In this document: positions 34,780-44,829 of the stretch, piece by piece
How the letters are laid out: the number at the start of each line of letters is the position of its first letter
Numbering within the stretch: the first letter of the stretch is position 1
Source of the DNA: Achromobacter sp. HZ34
Lineage (GTDB): Bacteria > Pseudomonadota > Gammaproteobacteria > Burkholderiales > Burkholderiaceae_B
DNA length: 64,000 nucleotides
Assembly: GCF_002209485.1 (NCBI RefSeq)
Contig: NZ_NJIX01000003.1
Span: 372,001-436,000 of the forward strand
Direction of reading: 5' to 3'
Position numbers and translations under genes: made by a program
The notes under the pieces: generated by a model
Told to the model about the DNA's origin: nothing
The model's input: only the letters and a program-made list of their open reading frames with translations
Database searches by the model: none

Positions 34780-36027
34780 TCAGCCGCCGTAGACCGGCAG
34801 GCTGGCCGTCAGCGCATCGACGCGGGTACGCACCGCGGCGATGTTGGCTTCGTCGCGCGGGTTGTCCAGCACGTCGGCGATCAGGTTGGCGGTGAGTTCG
34901 GTTTCCGCTTCCTTGAAGCCACGGGTGGTGATGGCCGGTGTACCCAGGCGGATACCGCTGGTGACGAAGGGCTTTTCCGGGTCGTTGGGAATGGCGTTCT
35001 TGTTGACCGTGATGTGAGCCTGGCCCAGCACCGCTTCCGCTTCCTTGCCGGTGATGCCCTTGGCACGCAGATCAACCAGCATGACGTGGCTTTCGGTACG
35101 GCCGGAGACGATGCGCAGGCCGCGCTTGACCAGGGTTTCCGCCAGCACCTTGGCGTTCTTCACCACCTGCTCGGCGTAGCCCTTGAATTCCGGCTGCAGC
35201 GCTTCCTTGAACGCCACGGCCTTGGCGGCGATGACGTGCATCAGGGGACCGCCCTGGATGCCCGGGAAAATGGCGGAATTGATGGCCTTCTCGAACTCGG
35301 CCTTCATCATGATCACGCCACCACGGGGACCGCGCAGCGATTTGTGCGTGGTCGACGTGACGAAGTCGGCATGCGGCACCGGGTTGGGATACGCGCCACC
35401 CGCCACCAGACCGGCGTAGTGGGCGATGTCGACCATGAAAAGCGCGCCGTTGTCGCGCGCGATGCGGGCCATGCGTTCGAAATCGATGTGCAGGGAATAG
35501 GCGGAAGCGCCGGCCACGATCAGCTTGGGCTTGTGCTCTTGGGCCAGCGCTTCGACCTTGCCGTAGTCCAGCACTTCAGCGCTGTCCAGGCCGTAGGGCA
35601 GGAAATTGTAGAGCTTGCCGGACGCATTGACCGACGCGCCGTGCGTCAGGTGACCGCCTTCGGCCAGGCTCATGCCCAGCACGGTGTCGCCCGGCTTCAG
35701 GACCGCCATATAGACGCCCTGGTTGGCTTGCGAACCCGAGTTGGGCTGCACGTTGGCGGCTTCGGCGCCAAACAGCTGCTTCAGTCGATCGATGGCCAAC
35801 TGCTCCGCGATGTCCACGAACTCGCAACCGCCGTAGTAACGCTTGCCAGGGTAGCCTTCCGCGTACTTGTTGGTGAGCTGCGTTCCCTGCGCCTGCATGA
35901 CGGCGGGACTGGCGTAGTTTTCGGAAGCGATCAGTTCGATGTGCTGTTCCTGGCGCACATTTTCTTTCTGGATAACGGCCCAGAGATCGGGGTCGACCTG
36001 GGAGATCGTACGGGAGCGGTCAAACAT
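34780..36027 (-). CDS. glyA: Serine hydroxymethyltransferase
   Basis: SHMT interconverts serine and glycine with tetrahydrofolate and pyridoxal phosphate, supplying one-carbon units. The 415-aa protein shows [19 protein letters not shown], the [17 protein letters not shown] region, and the PLP-lysine motif [15 protein letters not shown]. nrdR follows 15 bp downstream, which couples one-carbon and deoxynucleotide metabolism in one transcript. Confidence 0.97.
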   Translation of the reverse strand: MFDRSRTISQVDPDLWAVIQKENVRQEQHIELIASENYASPAVMQAQGTQLTNKYAEGYPGKRYYGGCEFVDIAEQLAIDRLKQLFGAEAANVQPNSGSQANQGVYMAVLKPGDTVLGMSLAEGGHLTHGASVNASGKLYNFLPYGLDSAEVLDYGKVEALAQEHKPKLIVAGASAYSLHIDFERMARIARDNGALFMVDIAHYAGLVAGGAYPNPVPHADFVTSTTHKSLRGPRGGVIMMKAEFEKAINSAIFPGIQGGPLMHVIAAKAVAFKEALQPEFKGYAEQVVKNAKVLAETLVKRGLRIVSGRTESHVMLVDLRAKGITGKEAEAVLGQAHITVNKNAIPNDPEKPFVTSGIRLGTPAITTRGFKEAETELTANLIADVLDNPRDEANIAAVRTRVDALTASLPVYGG

Positions 36028-36392
36028 GGAAAGTCCTGAGAGGAAAGTCTGAAAATCGGGGAAAACCAGGGGATAGGCGGTAGTTTACAGCGCGACCCAC
36101 AAATGACAGCCCCCAAGAGACCCTGCCGTCACGTCCCACATTACGAAACGAACAGAAAAGCGCGCTAAAACACCGCGAAACGCGCATATAGGCGCCGGAA
36201 TCAGGTCAAGGGAAAACCCTATTCAAGCAAGCATGAAAATATTTCACGCAGATGGCGGTTGTGGATTGCCACGCAATGGCGGGAATAAAAACGGCGGGGC
36301 ATGAAAACGGCAGACATGAAAACGGCGGGCAAGCCCGCCGTTGCACCCTGCCGCCGCCATCCGGGACGCCGCGCGCCCCGGACAGCCCCAGG
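36028..36392. other. Intergenic region upstream of glyA
   Basis: This 365-bp stretch carries the glyA promoter region (leftward) and the terminator of the PEBP gene (also leftward). At 36285-36330 a 13-base word close to ATGAAAACGGCGG occurs three times in a row, the last copy forming part of the terminator stem. I see no riboswitch fold or small gene. Confidence 0.4.
36318..36342 (-). terminator. Terminator of the PEBP gene
   Basis: On the minus strand AACGGCGGGC pairs with GCCCGCCGTT as a perfect stem with a tiny loop, followed by TTTT. It lies 50 bp after the stop of the leftward PEBP gene. Confidence 0.8.
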
Positions 36393-37046
36393 TCAGGCCG
36401 AAGTCGTGCCGATCTGCTTGGGCGCCAGGTCAGGATTGAGGGTGTAGGTCCCCGTCAACGCGGCCTGCGCCAGCACCTTGCCCTTGATCGCCGCCAGCAC
36501 GTCGGCCCCCGTAAAGGCGCCCTCCAGGTCCAGCTTCGGTACGCTTAGCGCATACAGGGTGAAGACGTAGTGGTGCACGATGGCGTCGTTCCACGGCGGG
36601 CACGGGCCGTCGTAGCCGAAATAATCGCCGCTCATGTCGTGATCGGCCGCAAACCAGTCCGTATAGCTGTTGACGCCCTGGCGGGTGCCCTGGGGCGCCA
36701 TCGGACCGCCCTTGCCACGCGGCGTGATGCCGTTGGAAAAAGCACCCTCCTCGATTTCCCGGGTTTCCGGGGCCAGGTCGATCAGCACCCAATGGTAGAA
36801 ATCCACCCGGGGTAAATCCGCCGGCACCTGGCGCCCCTCCTGGTTGACGTCATCCGGCTTGCTGGGCACGTCGGGATCGTGCGCCACCAGGGCGAACGAA
36901 AGCGTGCCTTCGGGCACGTCGTCCCATGAAAACTGGGGGTTGCAGTTATCGCTTAGGGCAATATGGGTTTGTGCGTCGATGCGGCCGAACGCGTAGCGGT
37001 CGGAAAGAGCCTCGTTATCGGAAAAGGACAAGCTCGCGAGCTTCAT
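36393..37046 (-). CDS. YbhB/YbcL family Raf kinase inhibitor-like (PEBP) protein
   Basis: The 217-aa protein has the PEBP motifs: SFALVAHDPDVPSKPDDVNQ, FYHWVLIDLAP and YFGYDGPCPPWNDAIVHHYVF, which shape the anion-binding pocket. It has no signal peptide. Bacterial PEBP proteins are poorly understood; the name refers to animal homologues only. The gene stands alone with its own terminator. Confidence 0.9.
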   Translation of the reverse strand: MKLASLSFSDNEALSDRYAFGRIDAQTHIALSDNCNPQFSWDDVPEGTLSFALVAHDPDVPSKPDDVNQEGRQVPADLPRVDFYHWVLIDLAPETREIEEGAFSNGITPRGKGGPMAPQGTRQGVNSYTDWFAADHDMSGDYFGYDGPCPPWNDAIVHHYVFTLYALSVPKLDLEGAFTGADVLAAIKGKVLAQAALTGTYTLNPDLAPKQIGTTSA

Positions 37047-37149
37047 GGCATGCCTCCTGATGCGTCGGACAGACTTAAGCGTATCTGTTTTGAATTGACT
37101 TGCGTAGTTCCAATCCAGGCTTACAGATTCGGTCGTACGGCGCCGCCAA

Positions 37150-38379
37150 CTACCCGGCCAAGGTTACACGGGCGAACTTGCGTTTGCCCACCTGGATGAC
37201 ATACTCGCCGGCGGACAATTGCAACGATTTGTCTTCCACCTTGTCGCCATTGACGCGTACGCCGCCCTGCTCGATGTTGCGCTGGGCCTCGGCGCCGGAC
37301 GCGCACAGGCCGGCCTCGCGCAGCACCTTCAGGATACCCAGCGGCGCACCGGCCACGTTGACCTCGGGCATGTCTTCCGGCAGGGCGCCATCACGGAAGC
37401 GCGCCTCGAAGGCGGCCAGGGCAGCCTGCGCCGCCGCGGCACCGTGGAAACGGCCGACGATCTCCTGGCCCAGGGCGACCTTGGCGTCGCGCGGGTTGCG
37501 GCCGCCGTCGATCTCTGCCTTCAGGGCGGCGATGTCTTCCAGCGTGCGGAAGGACAATAGTTCGAAGTAGCGCCACATCAGGGTATCGGAAATCGACATC
37601 AGCTTGCCGAACATCGATTCCGGGGTGTCCGAAATACCGATGTAGTTGCCCTTGGACTTGGACATCTTTTCGACGCCATCCGTCCCCACCAGCAAAGGCA
37701 TGGTCAGGATGCACTGCTGTTCCTGGCCATACTCCTTCTGCAGCTCGCGGCCCACCAGCAGGTTGAATTTCTGGTCGGTGCCGCCCAGTTCCAGGTCGGA
37801 CTTCAGCGCCACCGAGTCGTAGCCCTGCATCAATGGGTACAGGAATTCATGCACCGCGATGGGCACGCCGCCCTTGAAGCGCTTGGTGAAGTCGTCGCGC
37901 TCCATCATGCGTGCCACGGTGTAGCGCGAGGCCAGCTGGATGATGCCGCGCGCGCCCAGGGGATCGCACCATTCGGAGTTGTAGCGGATTTCGGTACGCG
38001 CCGGATCCAGCACCAGGCTGGCCTGGGCATAGTAGGTCTTGGCGTTGGCCTCGATCTGCTCGCGCGTCAGCGGTGGGCGCGTGTGGTTGCGGCCGCTGGG
38101 GTCGCCGATCATCGACGTGAAGTCGCCGATGAGAAAAATGACGTTGTGGCCCAGGTCCTGCAGCTGGCGCATTTTATTCAGCACCACGGTGTGCCCCAGG
38201 TGGATGTCGGGCGCCGTGGGGTCCAGTCCCAGCTTGATGCGCAGCGGCACGCCGGTGGCGCGGCTGCGCGCCAGCTTGCGTACGAATTCGGACTCGACCA
38301 GCAGTTCGTCGCAGCCACGCTTGGCAACGCGCAGGTCGGCCTCGACCTCGGGAGTAATGGGAGCTTCAGGGTGGGACAT
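37150..38379 (-). CDS. tyrS: Tyrosyl-tRNA synthetase
   Basis: TyrS attaches tyrosine to its tRNA. The 409-aa protein belongs to the TyrRZ-like bacterial group with [20 protein letters not shown] (HIGH motif as HLGH), the KMSKSKGN loop, and a C-terminal S4 RNA-binding domain ([21 protein letters not shown]). I use the ATG at 38379; a TTG at 38391 would add four residues. It is divergent from the M23 peptidase gene, with about 210 bp between. Confidence 0.96.
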   Translation of the reverse strand: MSHPEAPITPEVEADLRVAKRGCDELLVESEFVRKLARSRATGVPLRIKLGLDPTAPDIHLGHTVVLNKMRQLQDLGHNVIFLIGDFTSMIGDPSGRNHTRPPLTREQIEANAKTYYAQASLVLDPARTEIRYNSEWCDPLGARGIIQLASRYTVARMMERDDFTKRFKGGVPIAVHEFLYPLMQGYDSVALKSDLELGGTDQKFNLLVGRELQKEYGQEQQCILTMPLLVGTDGVEKMSKSKGNYIGISDTPESMFGKLMSISDTLMWRYFELLSFRTLEDIAALKAEIDGGRNPRDAKVALGQEIVGRFHGAAAAQAALAAFEARFRDGALPEDMPEVNVAGAPLGILKVLREAGLCASGAEAQRNIEQGGVRVNGDKVEDKSLQLSAGEYVIQVGKRKFARVTLAG

Positions 38380-38588
38380 AGTCAGGGACAACCTTGCTGA
38401 ACCAGGACGGGAATTCTGAACGGAGAAATCGGCCAGCCGTCGGAAAGGAGACGGAGGGCAATTTTCAGCACATTTACCTATGGAAAGATCTGAAAATTGG
38501 TCGAAAATTTTAGCCGAATGGGCTAGGATAGCGCCCTAATCATACGCAACTGTCATACAGGGGTTCCGTCCCCAAGGTTTTTTCGACG

Positions 38589-40004
38589 ATGACCCGAGGG
38601 TTTCAAGACCCGGCGGCCAGCGCGGCACAGACGAATGCCCCGCTGCTAGTAGACGCCGAAGCACCGATCACCAAACGCGCCAAGTTTTTCCGTGGCGTTC
38701 TTGTCGCCTCCGCCCTTGGATTGTTCGCCGCCGCCGCCGCGGTCGGCATGGTCCCGCAAGGCGACGTCAGCAACCTCCCCCCGTCCCAGCTGGTCCAGAG
38801 CGTCATGACGCTGACGCCGGACGAGTACCAGGTCAGCGCCAACGCCGACGCCCCCTATATCAGCGAAGCGCGCATCCGTCCCGGCGACACGCTGGCAGCG
38901 GTGCTGCAGCGGCTGGAACTGGACGACGACAAGCTGCAGGTTTTCCTGACCCACGACCCCAGCGCGCGCAGCATCTACAAGCTGTACCCTGGCCGGTCCG
39001 TGCAGGCGGCCACCGATGAGTCCGGCAAGCTGCTGTGGTTGCGCTATATCCATACCCCTGGCAATGAAAGCGATGGCCAGGTGGTAACCCGCTACCTGAA
39101 TGTGGTTCCCAACGGCGATGGCTACAAGGCCGAGGAAGTCACGCAGAACACGGATCGCCAGACCCGTGTGGCCGTGGGCACCATCCGGTCCTCCCTGTTC
39201 GCTGCCACCGACGAAGCCGGCGTGCCCGATTCGGTCACCATGCAGATGGCCGACATCCTCAGCGCCAAGATCGACTTCCTGCGCAACCTGCGCCAGGGCG
39301 ACGAATTCCGCGTGGTCTACGAAGTGCGCTCGCACGACGGCCGCTACGCCGGCGCCGGCCGCGTGCTGGCCCTGGAGTTCAAGAACCAGGACAAGACCTA
39401 CACGGCTGTCTGGTTCGGTCCGGAGGGCAGCAACAGCGGGGCCTATTACGGCTTCGACGGCACCAGCCTGCGCGGCGCGTTCCTGCGCACCGCGCTGAAA
39501 TTCAGCCGTATCAGCTCGACCTTCGGCATGCGCATGCACCCGATCCACAAGACGTGGACCGGCCATAAGGGTGTGGATTACGCAGCGCCGTCCGGCACGC
39601 CCATCCACAGCACGTCGGATGGCACGGTGGAATTCGCGGGTGTGCAGAATGGCTATGGCAACGTCGTCATCATCAAGCACGACGGCAAATACTCTACGCT
39701 GTACGCGCACCAGAGCCGGATCGCCGAAGGCATCCGCAAAGGCGCGCGCGTAACGCAGGGTGAAGTCATCGGCTATGTCGGCATGACCGGCTGGGCCACC
39801 GGCCCCCACCTGCACTATGAATTCCGCGTCAACAACGAACCGATCGATCCCCTGTCGGTGGACCTGCCGGTGGCACGCAGCCTGGAAGGCAACGACAAGG
39901 CGGCCTTCGCCAAGCTGGCCGCCGGTTATCGCCAGCAGATCGAACTGCTGGCCAAGTTCCAGCAAGCCATGCCGGGCGCGCTGGCCAGCGCCGGCATGAA
40001 CTAG
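38589..40004 (+). CDS. M23 family peptidoglycan metalloendopeptidase, membrane-anchored
   Basis: The 471-aa protein has an N-terminal cytoplasmic tail, one membrane segment (RGVLVASALGLFAAAAAVGM), an OapA/LysM-like region (ISEARIRPGDTLAAVLQRLEL) and a C-terminal LytM/M23 domain. That domain carries the zinc residues in KGVDYAAPSGTPIHST and GPHLHYEF. It is predicted to cut peptide cross-links of peptidoglycan, or to act as an amidase activator of the MepM/NlpD type. The next gene, anmK, recycles cell-wall sugar, which fits a shared cell-wall role. Confidence 0.92.
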   Translation: MTRGFQDPAASAAQTNAPLLVDAEAPITKRAKFFRGVLVASALGLFAAAAAVGMVPQGDVSNLPPSQLVQSVMTLTPDEYQVSANADAPYISEARIRPGDTLAAVLQRLELDDDKLQVFLTHDPSARSIYKLYPGRSVQAATDESGKLLWLRYIHTPGNESDGQVVTRYLNVVPNGDGYKAEEVTQNTDRQTRVAVGTIRSSLFAATDEAGVPDSVTMQMADILSAKIDFLRNLRQGDEFRVVYEVRSHDGRYAGAGRVLALEFKNQDKTYTAVWFGPEGSNSGAYYGFDGTSLRGAFLRTALKFSRISSTFGMRMHPIHKTWTGHKGVDYAAPSGTPIHSTSDGTVEFAGVQNGYGNVVIIKHDGKYSTLYAHQSRIAEGIRKGARVTQGEVIGYVGMTGWATGPHLHYEFRVNNEPIDPLSVDLPVARSLEGNDKAAFAKLAAGYRQQIELLAKFQQAMPGALASAGMN

Positions 40005-40048
40005 GCCAGGCCATACCCCACGCCAACATCCCTCTGGAGCCGGACACC

Positions 40049-41161
40049 ATGAGCACACCACGTTTGCTTATCGGGTTGATGTCCGGCACCAGCACGGATG
40101 GGGTGGACGGGGTGCTGGTACGGCTGGGCGGCGCCCAGCCCGAACTGCTGGCGCAAGCCGATGCGACCATGCCGGCCGACCTGCGCCAGGCGCTCCTCGC
40201 ACTGAACACCAGCGGTCCCGACGAACTCGAACGCGCGGCCCTTGCCGCGCAGGCCCTGGTCGGGCTTTACGCAGACGTGGTGCAGGCCTTGCTACGCCAG
40301 GCCCGCGTGGCCGCGGCAGACGTCGCCGCCATCGGGGTTCACGGCCAGACGGTGCGGCATCGCCCCGACCTGGGTTTTACCGTTCAATTGAATGCCCCGG
40401 CCCTGCTGGCCGAACGCTGCGGCATAGACGTGGTGGCGGACTTCCGCAGCCGCGACGTCGCCGCGGGCGGCCAGGGCGCGCCGCTGGTGCCAGCGTTCCA
40501 CGCGGCCCTCTTCGGCGCCGATACGCCCCGCGCCATCCTCAACCTGGGCGGCATCGCCAATGTGACGCTGCTGGCCCCCGGCCGTCCCATCGTCGGTTTC
40601 GATACCGGTCCCGCCAATATGCTGCTGGACGACTGGTGCCAAAGCCAGACCGGCCAGCCCTACGACGACGGCGGGGCCTATGCGGCCAGTGGCAAGGCCG
40701 ACGACAACATTCTCAATTACCTGCTGTCCAGCGAACCCTGGCTGAAGCTGGCGCCGCCCAAATCCACCGGCCGCGACCTGTTCAACCGCACCTGGCTGGA
40801 CCAGCGCCTGGCCGCCTGGGCCGGCTATTGCCGTGCCTTGCAGCCCCAGGACATCCAGGCCACCCTGCAACGCTTCACCGCGCGCACGGCAGCGGACGCC
40901 ATCGTGGCGCACGCGCCGGACACGCGGGAAGTGCTGATATGCGGGGGCGGCGTCAGGAACAGCGGGCTGATGCGGGATTTGAGCGACTGCCTGCAACGGC
41001 CGGTACGCCCCACCGATGAGGTGGGGGTACCCGCGCAGGCAGTGGAGGCTTTTGCGTTCGCCTGGCTGGCCCAGGCTTTCCTGGACCGCGTCCCGGCTGG
41101 CTTGCCGGAGGTCACCGGTGCAAGCGGGCCGCGCATACTTGGCGCGCTTTATCCCGCCTGA
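40049..41161 (+). CDS. anmK: Anhydro-N-acetylmuramic acid kinase
   Basis: AnmK opens and phosphorylates 1,6-anhydro-MurNAc released from peptidoglycan. The 370-aa protein starts LIGLMSGTSTDGVDGVLVRL, the family signature, and contains GVHGQTVRHRP, NLGGIANVT and GFDTGPANMLLD, the sugar-kinase ATP-site elements. It follows the M23 peptidase gene by 44 bp on the same strand, with GGAG before the ATG. Confidence 0.96.
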   Translation: MSTPRLLIGLMSGTSTDGVDGVLVRLGGAQPELLAQADATMPADLRQALLALNTSGPDELERAALAAQALVGLYADVVQALLRQARVAAADVAAIGVHGQTVRHRPDLGFTVQLNAPALLAERCGIDVVADFRSRDVAAGGQGAPLVPAFHAALFGADTPRAILNLGGIANVTLLAPGRPIVGFDTGPANMLLDDWCQSQTGQPYDDGGAYAASGKADDNILNYLLSSEPWLKLAPPKSTGRDLFNRTWLDQRLAAWAGYCRALQPQDIQATLQRFTARTAADAIVAHAPDTREVLICGGGVRNSGLMRDLSDCLQRPVRPTDEVGVPAQAVEAFAFAWLAQAFLDRVPAGLPEVTGASGPRILGALYPA

Positions 41162-41174
41162 CGCGACCGCGAAC

Positions 41175-41546
41175 TTAAACCGAGAACGACGAGCCGCAGC
41201 CGCAAGTGGTGCTGGCGTTCGGGTTGCGGATGACGAATTGCGCGCCTTCCAGATCTTCCTTGTAGTCGATTTCCGCGCCTACCAGGTATTGGAAGCTCAT
41301 CGGGTCGACGAGCAACTGCACGCCTTCCTTGTCCAGCACGGTGTCGTCTTCGTTGACGGTCTCGTCGAAGGTGAAACCATACTGGAAGCCGGAACAGCCG
41401 CCGCCTTGCACGAACACGCGCAACTTCAGCTCGGGATTGCCTTCTTCAGCCAGCAGATCCTTCACCTTGGCCGCGGCCGAATCGGTGAACACCAGGGGAA
41501 TGGGCGGGGGGGCTTGCAGGTCTACGGTTTCGGTAACAGCGTTCAT
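41175..41546 (-). CDS. erpA: Iron-sulfur cluster insertion protein ErpA
   Basis: This A-type carrier brings Fe-S clusters to apo-proteins, including enzymes of isoprenoid synthesis. The 123-aa protein has [13 protein letters not shown] and a C-terminal TTCGCGSSF, giving the three cluster-binding cysteines. It is convergent with anmK. On the minus strand a -10-like TATAGT lies at about 41612, a possible promoter. Confidence 0.94.
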   Translation of the reverse strand: MNAVTETVDLQAPPPIPLVFTDSAAAKVKDLLAEEGNPELKLRVFVQGGGCSGFQYGFTFDETVNEDDTVLDKEGVQLLVDPMSFQYLVGAEIDYKEDLEGAQFVIRNPNASTTCGCGSSFSV

Positions 41547-41678
41547 AATCGGGACTCCTGCCCTATGAGGGCGAATTCAGACGGCACCGAGGCACCGGCA
41601 TATTTGTCTACTATACTGCGCGCGGCGCAAGCCCGCCCAATACACCTACACGGGACCGGGGCTATTGACGTCGATCAC

Positions 41679-42380
41679 TCAGAAGGGACCTTTTACTGAG
41701 CGTGTCGCCCGTACCACACCGCCTTCCAGCACGTTGAGGGTGATCGAATTGGGGACAAAGCCAGCGGGCAGGGCCAGCAGCCCCTGACCGCGCTGATACT
41801 GATCGAAATCGAAGGGGATGGTGTCAGCCCCGGATTTCGGCGTGGCGCTTGCCGCCGTGGGAGTACCCGGGCGCAACAGGTTGAGCACCACGGTTTTCGG
41901 CTTGCCGTCCTGCGTGCCGTCGGCCACGAACTGGAGGCTGCCGACGAAAGGCGGACTGCCGCTGCGGGCGCTGCGCATCAACAGGACGCGGTAGCTGAGG
42001 CCGTCCGCCGTATGCTCGACGTCCAGGCCACGCACGCTGACCACGCCGCCAGGGCCGGGCGGCAGCAATTGCTCATAAAAGGCCAGCCTGTCACGCAAGG
42101 TGCCAAGCTGGTCCAGTTGCGTATTGACCTGGGTCGTCAGGCTCTCGCGCGTCGAACGTTCCACCGCCAGCTCGCCCTCGGCCATGTCCAACTGCCGCCG
42201 CACGAACTCCAGGTCGGCGCCGCGCTGGGCCAATTCCGTATTCAAGGCCTGCATCGCCGCGGGGGTGGGCGCGCCGGGCTCGGCATCGCGCTGCCGCAGA
42301 ACCAGGTACATCGCTTCCCCGCCGATCACCAGACCGACCACCAGGACGAGCAGAATGCGAAACAAGACCGAGCGAGACAT
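41679..42380 (-). CDS. DUF6776 family protein, membrane-anchored coiled coil
   Basis: The 233-aa product has an N-terminal membrane helix (ILLVLVVGLVIGGEAMYLVL). A long helical region likely to form a coiled coil follows (MQALNTELAQRGADLEFVRRQ, then LAVERSTRESLTTQVNTQLD). The rest is a beta-type periplasmic domain ending SITLNVLEGGVVRATRSVKG. I believe it is the family now called DUF6776. I use the ATG at 42380; an upstream ATG at 42458 would have to read through the rpsI terminator hairpin. The role is unknown. Confidence 0.7.
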   Translation of the reverse strand: MSRSVLFRILLVLVVGLVIGGEAMYLVLRQRDAEPGAPTPAAMQALNTELAQRGADLEFVRRQLDMAEGELAVERSTRESLTTQVNTQLDQLGTLRDRLAFYEQLLPPGPGGVVSVRGLDVEHTADGLSYRVLLMRSARSGSPPFVGSLQFVADGTQDGKPKTVVLNLLRPGTPTAASATPKSGADTIPFDFDQYQRGQGLLALPAGFVPNSITLNVLEGGVVRATRSVKGPF

Positions 42381-42423
42381 GTTTTTTGCAGCAGAGAAAG
42401 CGCGCCAAGCGTTCAGCATAAAC

Positions 42424-42449
42424 AAAAAGGCCGCTTTCGCGGCCTTTTT
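42424..42449 (-). terminator. Terminator after rpsI
   Basis: AAAAAGGCCGC and GCGGCCTTTTT form a perfect 11-bp stem with a TTTC/GAAA loop, 9 bp past the rpsI stop on the minus strand. The T-run gives a typical Rho-independent site. Confidence 0.88.
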
Positions 42450-42457
42450 GCTGGGCA

Positions 42458-42850
42458 TTAACGCTTGCTGAACTGCTTGCGACGACGCGCCTTGCGAAGA
42501 CCGACCTTCTTACGTTCGACTTCACGAGCATCGCGGGTCACCAGGCCAGCTTGCGACAGCGCGGGCTTCAGCGTGGCATCGTAGTCGATGAGCGCGCGGG
42601 TGATGCCGTGGCGCACTGCACCGGCTTGACCCGACTCGCCACCGCCATGCACGTTGACGCGGATGTCGAAGGACTCCAGGTGGCCAGTCAGTTCCAGCGG
42701 CTGGCGCACGACCATACGGCCGGTTTCACGAGCGAAGAACTCGTCGACGGGCTTGCCGTTGACGACGATCTTGCCCGAGCCTTTCTTGAGGAACACACGC
42801 GCCACCGAAGTTTTACGACGGCCGGTTCCGTAATTCCAGTTACCGATCAT
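42458..42850 (-). CDS. rpsI: 30S ribosomal protein S9
   Basis: The 130-aa protein starts with [19 protein letters not shown] and has [20 protein letters not shown] in the middle. It ends [24 protein letters not shown], the basic tail that reaches the ribosomal P site. It follows rplM by 9 bp, as in nearly all proteobacteria. Confidence 0.98.
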   Translation of the reverse strand: MIGNWNYGTGRRKTSVARVFLKKGSGKIVVNGKPVDEFFARETGRMVVRQPLELTGHLESFDIRVNVHGGGESGQAGAVRHGITRALIDYDATLKPALSQAGLVTRDAREVERKKVGLRKARRRKQFSKR

Positions 42851-42859
42851 GTCGATTCC

Positions 42860-43288
42860 TTAGATTTCCAGCAGCTGAGGTTGCTGCGCGGTGTGCGGAT
42901 GCTTGTCATCGGCGTACACCTTCAGCTTCTTGAACATGGCATAGCCAAGCGGACCCTTCGGGAGCATGCCCTTGACCGCCTTTTCAATGGCACGGCCGGG
43001 GAAACGCTGCTGCATCTTACCGAAGTTGGTCTCGCTGATACCGCCCGGGTAGGTCGAGTGGCGGTAGTACTTCTTGTCCAGCGCCTTGTTCCCGGTAACG
43101 ACGATATCGGCGGCGTTGATGATGATGATGTAATCACCAGTGTCAACGTGCGGCGTAAAAACGGGTTTGTGCTTGCCACGCAGACGACGTGCGACTTCGC
43201 TGGCCACACGACCGAGGACTTTGCCCTTCGCGTCGATCACAAACCAGTCACGCTTGACTTCATGCGGCTTGGCCACAAAGGTCTTCAT
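42860..43288 (-). CDS. rplM: 50S ribosomal protein L13
   Basis: The 142-aa protein begins [20 protein letters not shown] and contains [38 protein letters not shown] and [17 protein letters not shown], all diagnostic of L13. The ATG at 43288 has AGGAACC upstream. It is the first gene of the rplM-rpsI operon. Confidence 0.98.
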   Translation of the reverse strand: MKTFVAKPHEVKRDWFVIDAKGKVLGRVASEVARRLRGKHKPVFTPHVDTGDYIIIINAADIVVTGNKALDKKYYRHSTYPGGISETNFGKMQQRFPGRAIEKAVKGMLPKGPLGYAMFKKLKVYADDKHPHTAQQPQLLEI

Positions 43289-43498
43289 GATGGTTCCTAG
43301 AGAGAAATATGTGTTTTCCGGCGGAGAAATCCCGCCTGGAATCCCCCCCTTCGCCGCCCCGCCTAAGCGTTGTTGGTTCGCCCGTGCGAGTACGGAAAAC
43401 AAGGGAAGTCTGCGATTCTAGCATGGATTGAGCAATTTTTGAACACAGCGGGGCGCAAAGCGCCGGGGCCGTGGCAAAAACACCCTGCCACCCCTTGC

Positions 43499-44527
43499 TC
43501 AGCCGCGAGCCAGCAGGGCCTGCACCTCCCGCGCTATCCAGGCGCGCTCGGCCGGCAGGCCGTTGGGGTTGCCGGCCCGGTGTCCCCAGATGGAAGGAAT
43601 GGGCTTCAATTGGGCGCGACGCAGATGGCCCATTTCGATCTCGCTGTCCGCGACGCGGAAATACATGTCGTGATCGCCCGGCATCAGCAATACCTCGGCC
43701 GTGATTGCCCGCAGCGCCGCGACGAAATCTCCCTGGTACTGATCGTTGGCGGCGATATCGCCATGCTGCCAGGACCAGAACTGCGCCAGCAGATCGGCCG
43801 GATCGCGCCGGGAGAAATGCCCTTCCCAGAAACGGATCAGGTAATCCTCCAGCGAACTGGCGCCCAATGTCCGCCACGCTTCTTCCCGATAGAAATCCTG
43901 CGAAAGACCCGCGGCCGCGTAGACCCGCCCCATCGCCCGGAACCCCCGTTGCGGGAAGGCGCGAAACTCGCCGTCCTGCCACGCGGCATCCGCGGTCAGT
44001 GCCAGGCTGGCGGCGTCGATGAACACCCGGTTGTACGGGGAACAGCGCGCCGCGCCGCACACCGCGGCGATGCGCCGGACCCGGTCCGGGAACAGGGCGG
44101 CCCAGTGATAGGCCTGCATGGCGCCCATGGAAAACCCATAGACCAGCGCCAATTCCTCGATCCCCCAGACCTCGGCCAGCATGCGCTGCTGGACGTGCAC
44201 GGCATCGTACAGGGTCGTGTGGGGATAACGCGGCCCCACGTGAGGCCACGCGCTGGTCGACGGCGAGCTGGATATGCCGTTGCCGAACAGATTGGGAATG
44301 ACGATGAAATAGCGGTCCGGGTCCAGCGCGCCGCCTGGCTCGATCATGTGTTCCTGGTCCAGGTGGGTTGCACCGTAGGAGGTCGGAAACAGGATCACGT
44401 TGTCGCGGTTGGCGTTGAGCTTGCCGTAGGTGGCATAGCCGATACGCAATCCACGATACGTCAGGCCTGACTGCAGCACCACATCGCCCGCCTCGTAGAC
44501 ACCTTCTGTTCGATAGCTTGCACTCAC
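43499..44527 (-). CDS. Alpha/beta hydrolase of the homoserine O-acetyltransferase (MetX) family
   Basis: The product (342 aa with a GTG start at 44527, preceded by GGGAG) has the MetX-like plan: LRIGYATYGKLNANRDNVIL, an oxyanion-hole region with NLFGNGISSSPS, and the nucleophile elbow GFSMGAMQAYHWA. Catalytic Asp lies in MPGDHDMYF and His in SIWGHRAGNP. True MetX proteins have GGSMGGMQ here and a DLFLI-type ending, so this is more likely a hydrolase or acyltransferase of unknown substrate than the methionine enzyme. It follows directly on the GMC/ABC remnants. Confidence 0.75.
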   Translation of the reverse strand: MSASYRTEGVYEAGDVVLQSGLTYRGLRIGYATYGKLNANRDNVILFPTSYGATHLDQEHMIEPGGALDPDRYFIVIPNLFGNGISSSPSTSAWPHVGPRYPHTTLYDAVHVQQRMLAEVWGIEELALVYGFSMGAMQAYHWAALFPDRVRRIAAVCGAARCSPYNRVFIDAASLALTADAAWQDGEFRAFPQRGFRAMGRVYAAAGLSQDFYREEAWRTLGASSLEDYLIRFWEGHFSRRDPADLLAQFWSWQHGDIAANDQYQGDFVAALRAITAEVLLMPGDHDMYFRVADSEIEMGHLRRAQLKPIPSIWGHRAGNPNGLPAERAWIAREVQALLARG

Positions 44528-44531
44528 AATC

Positions 44532-44829
44532 TCACTCCCGGATAGAGCCGCGACGCGGCGGGTTGGCTTGTTGCCCTCTATATATATAGGAAGGCTGGAT
44601 GAAGGACCACCAGCTTGAGCGCCGCCCATCCTCCCGAATCATGTCGGCCGCCCGCTCACCCACCATCATCGCGGCGGCACAGGTGCTGGCCGACGGGGTT
44701 TGGGGAATGATGGACGCGTCCGCGATACGCAGGCCCCGCAGTCCGATGACGCGCAGGCGTTGGTCGACCACCGCCGTGGGATCGGCGGCCACGACGCGCG
44801 CCACCACTCTCACGCCGTAGTAATCGGCA
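44532..44829 (-). pseudogene. C-terminal fragment of a GMC oxidoreductase
   Basis: In one minus-strand frame the text reads AADPTAVVDQRLRVIGLRGL, followed by RIADASIIPQTPSAST and MMVGERAADMI. This is the FAD-family GMC oxidoreductase ending, in which VDPRLRVHGV, RVADASIMP and GEKAADMI are usual. Only about 95 residues are left and the preceding HPxGTCRMG motif is not recognisable. The upstream part of the gene is absent; the frame instead runs out of phase into an ABC ATPase fragment. Confidence 0.75.

Noticed and set aside
42381-42458. Longer start for the DUF6776 protein at 42458
   Set aside because: The added 26 residues are encoded by the rpsI terminator hairpin and its flank, and would precede the natural N-terminal membrane helix.
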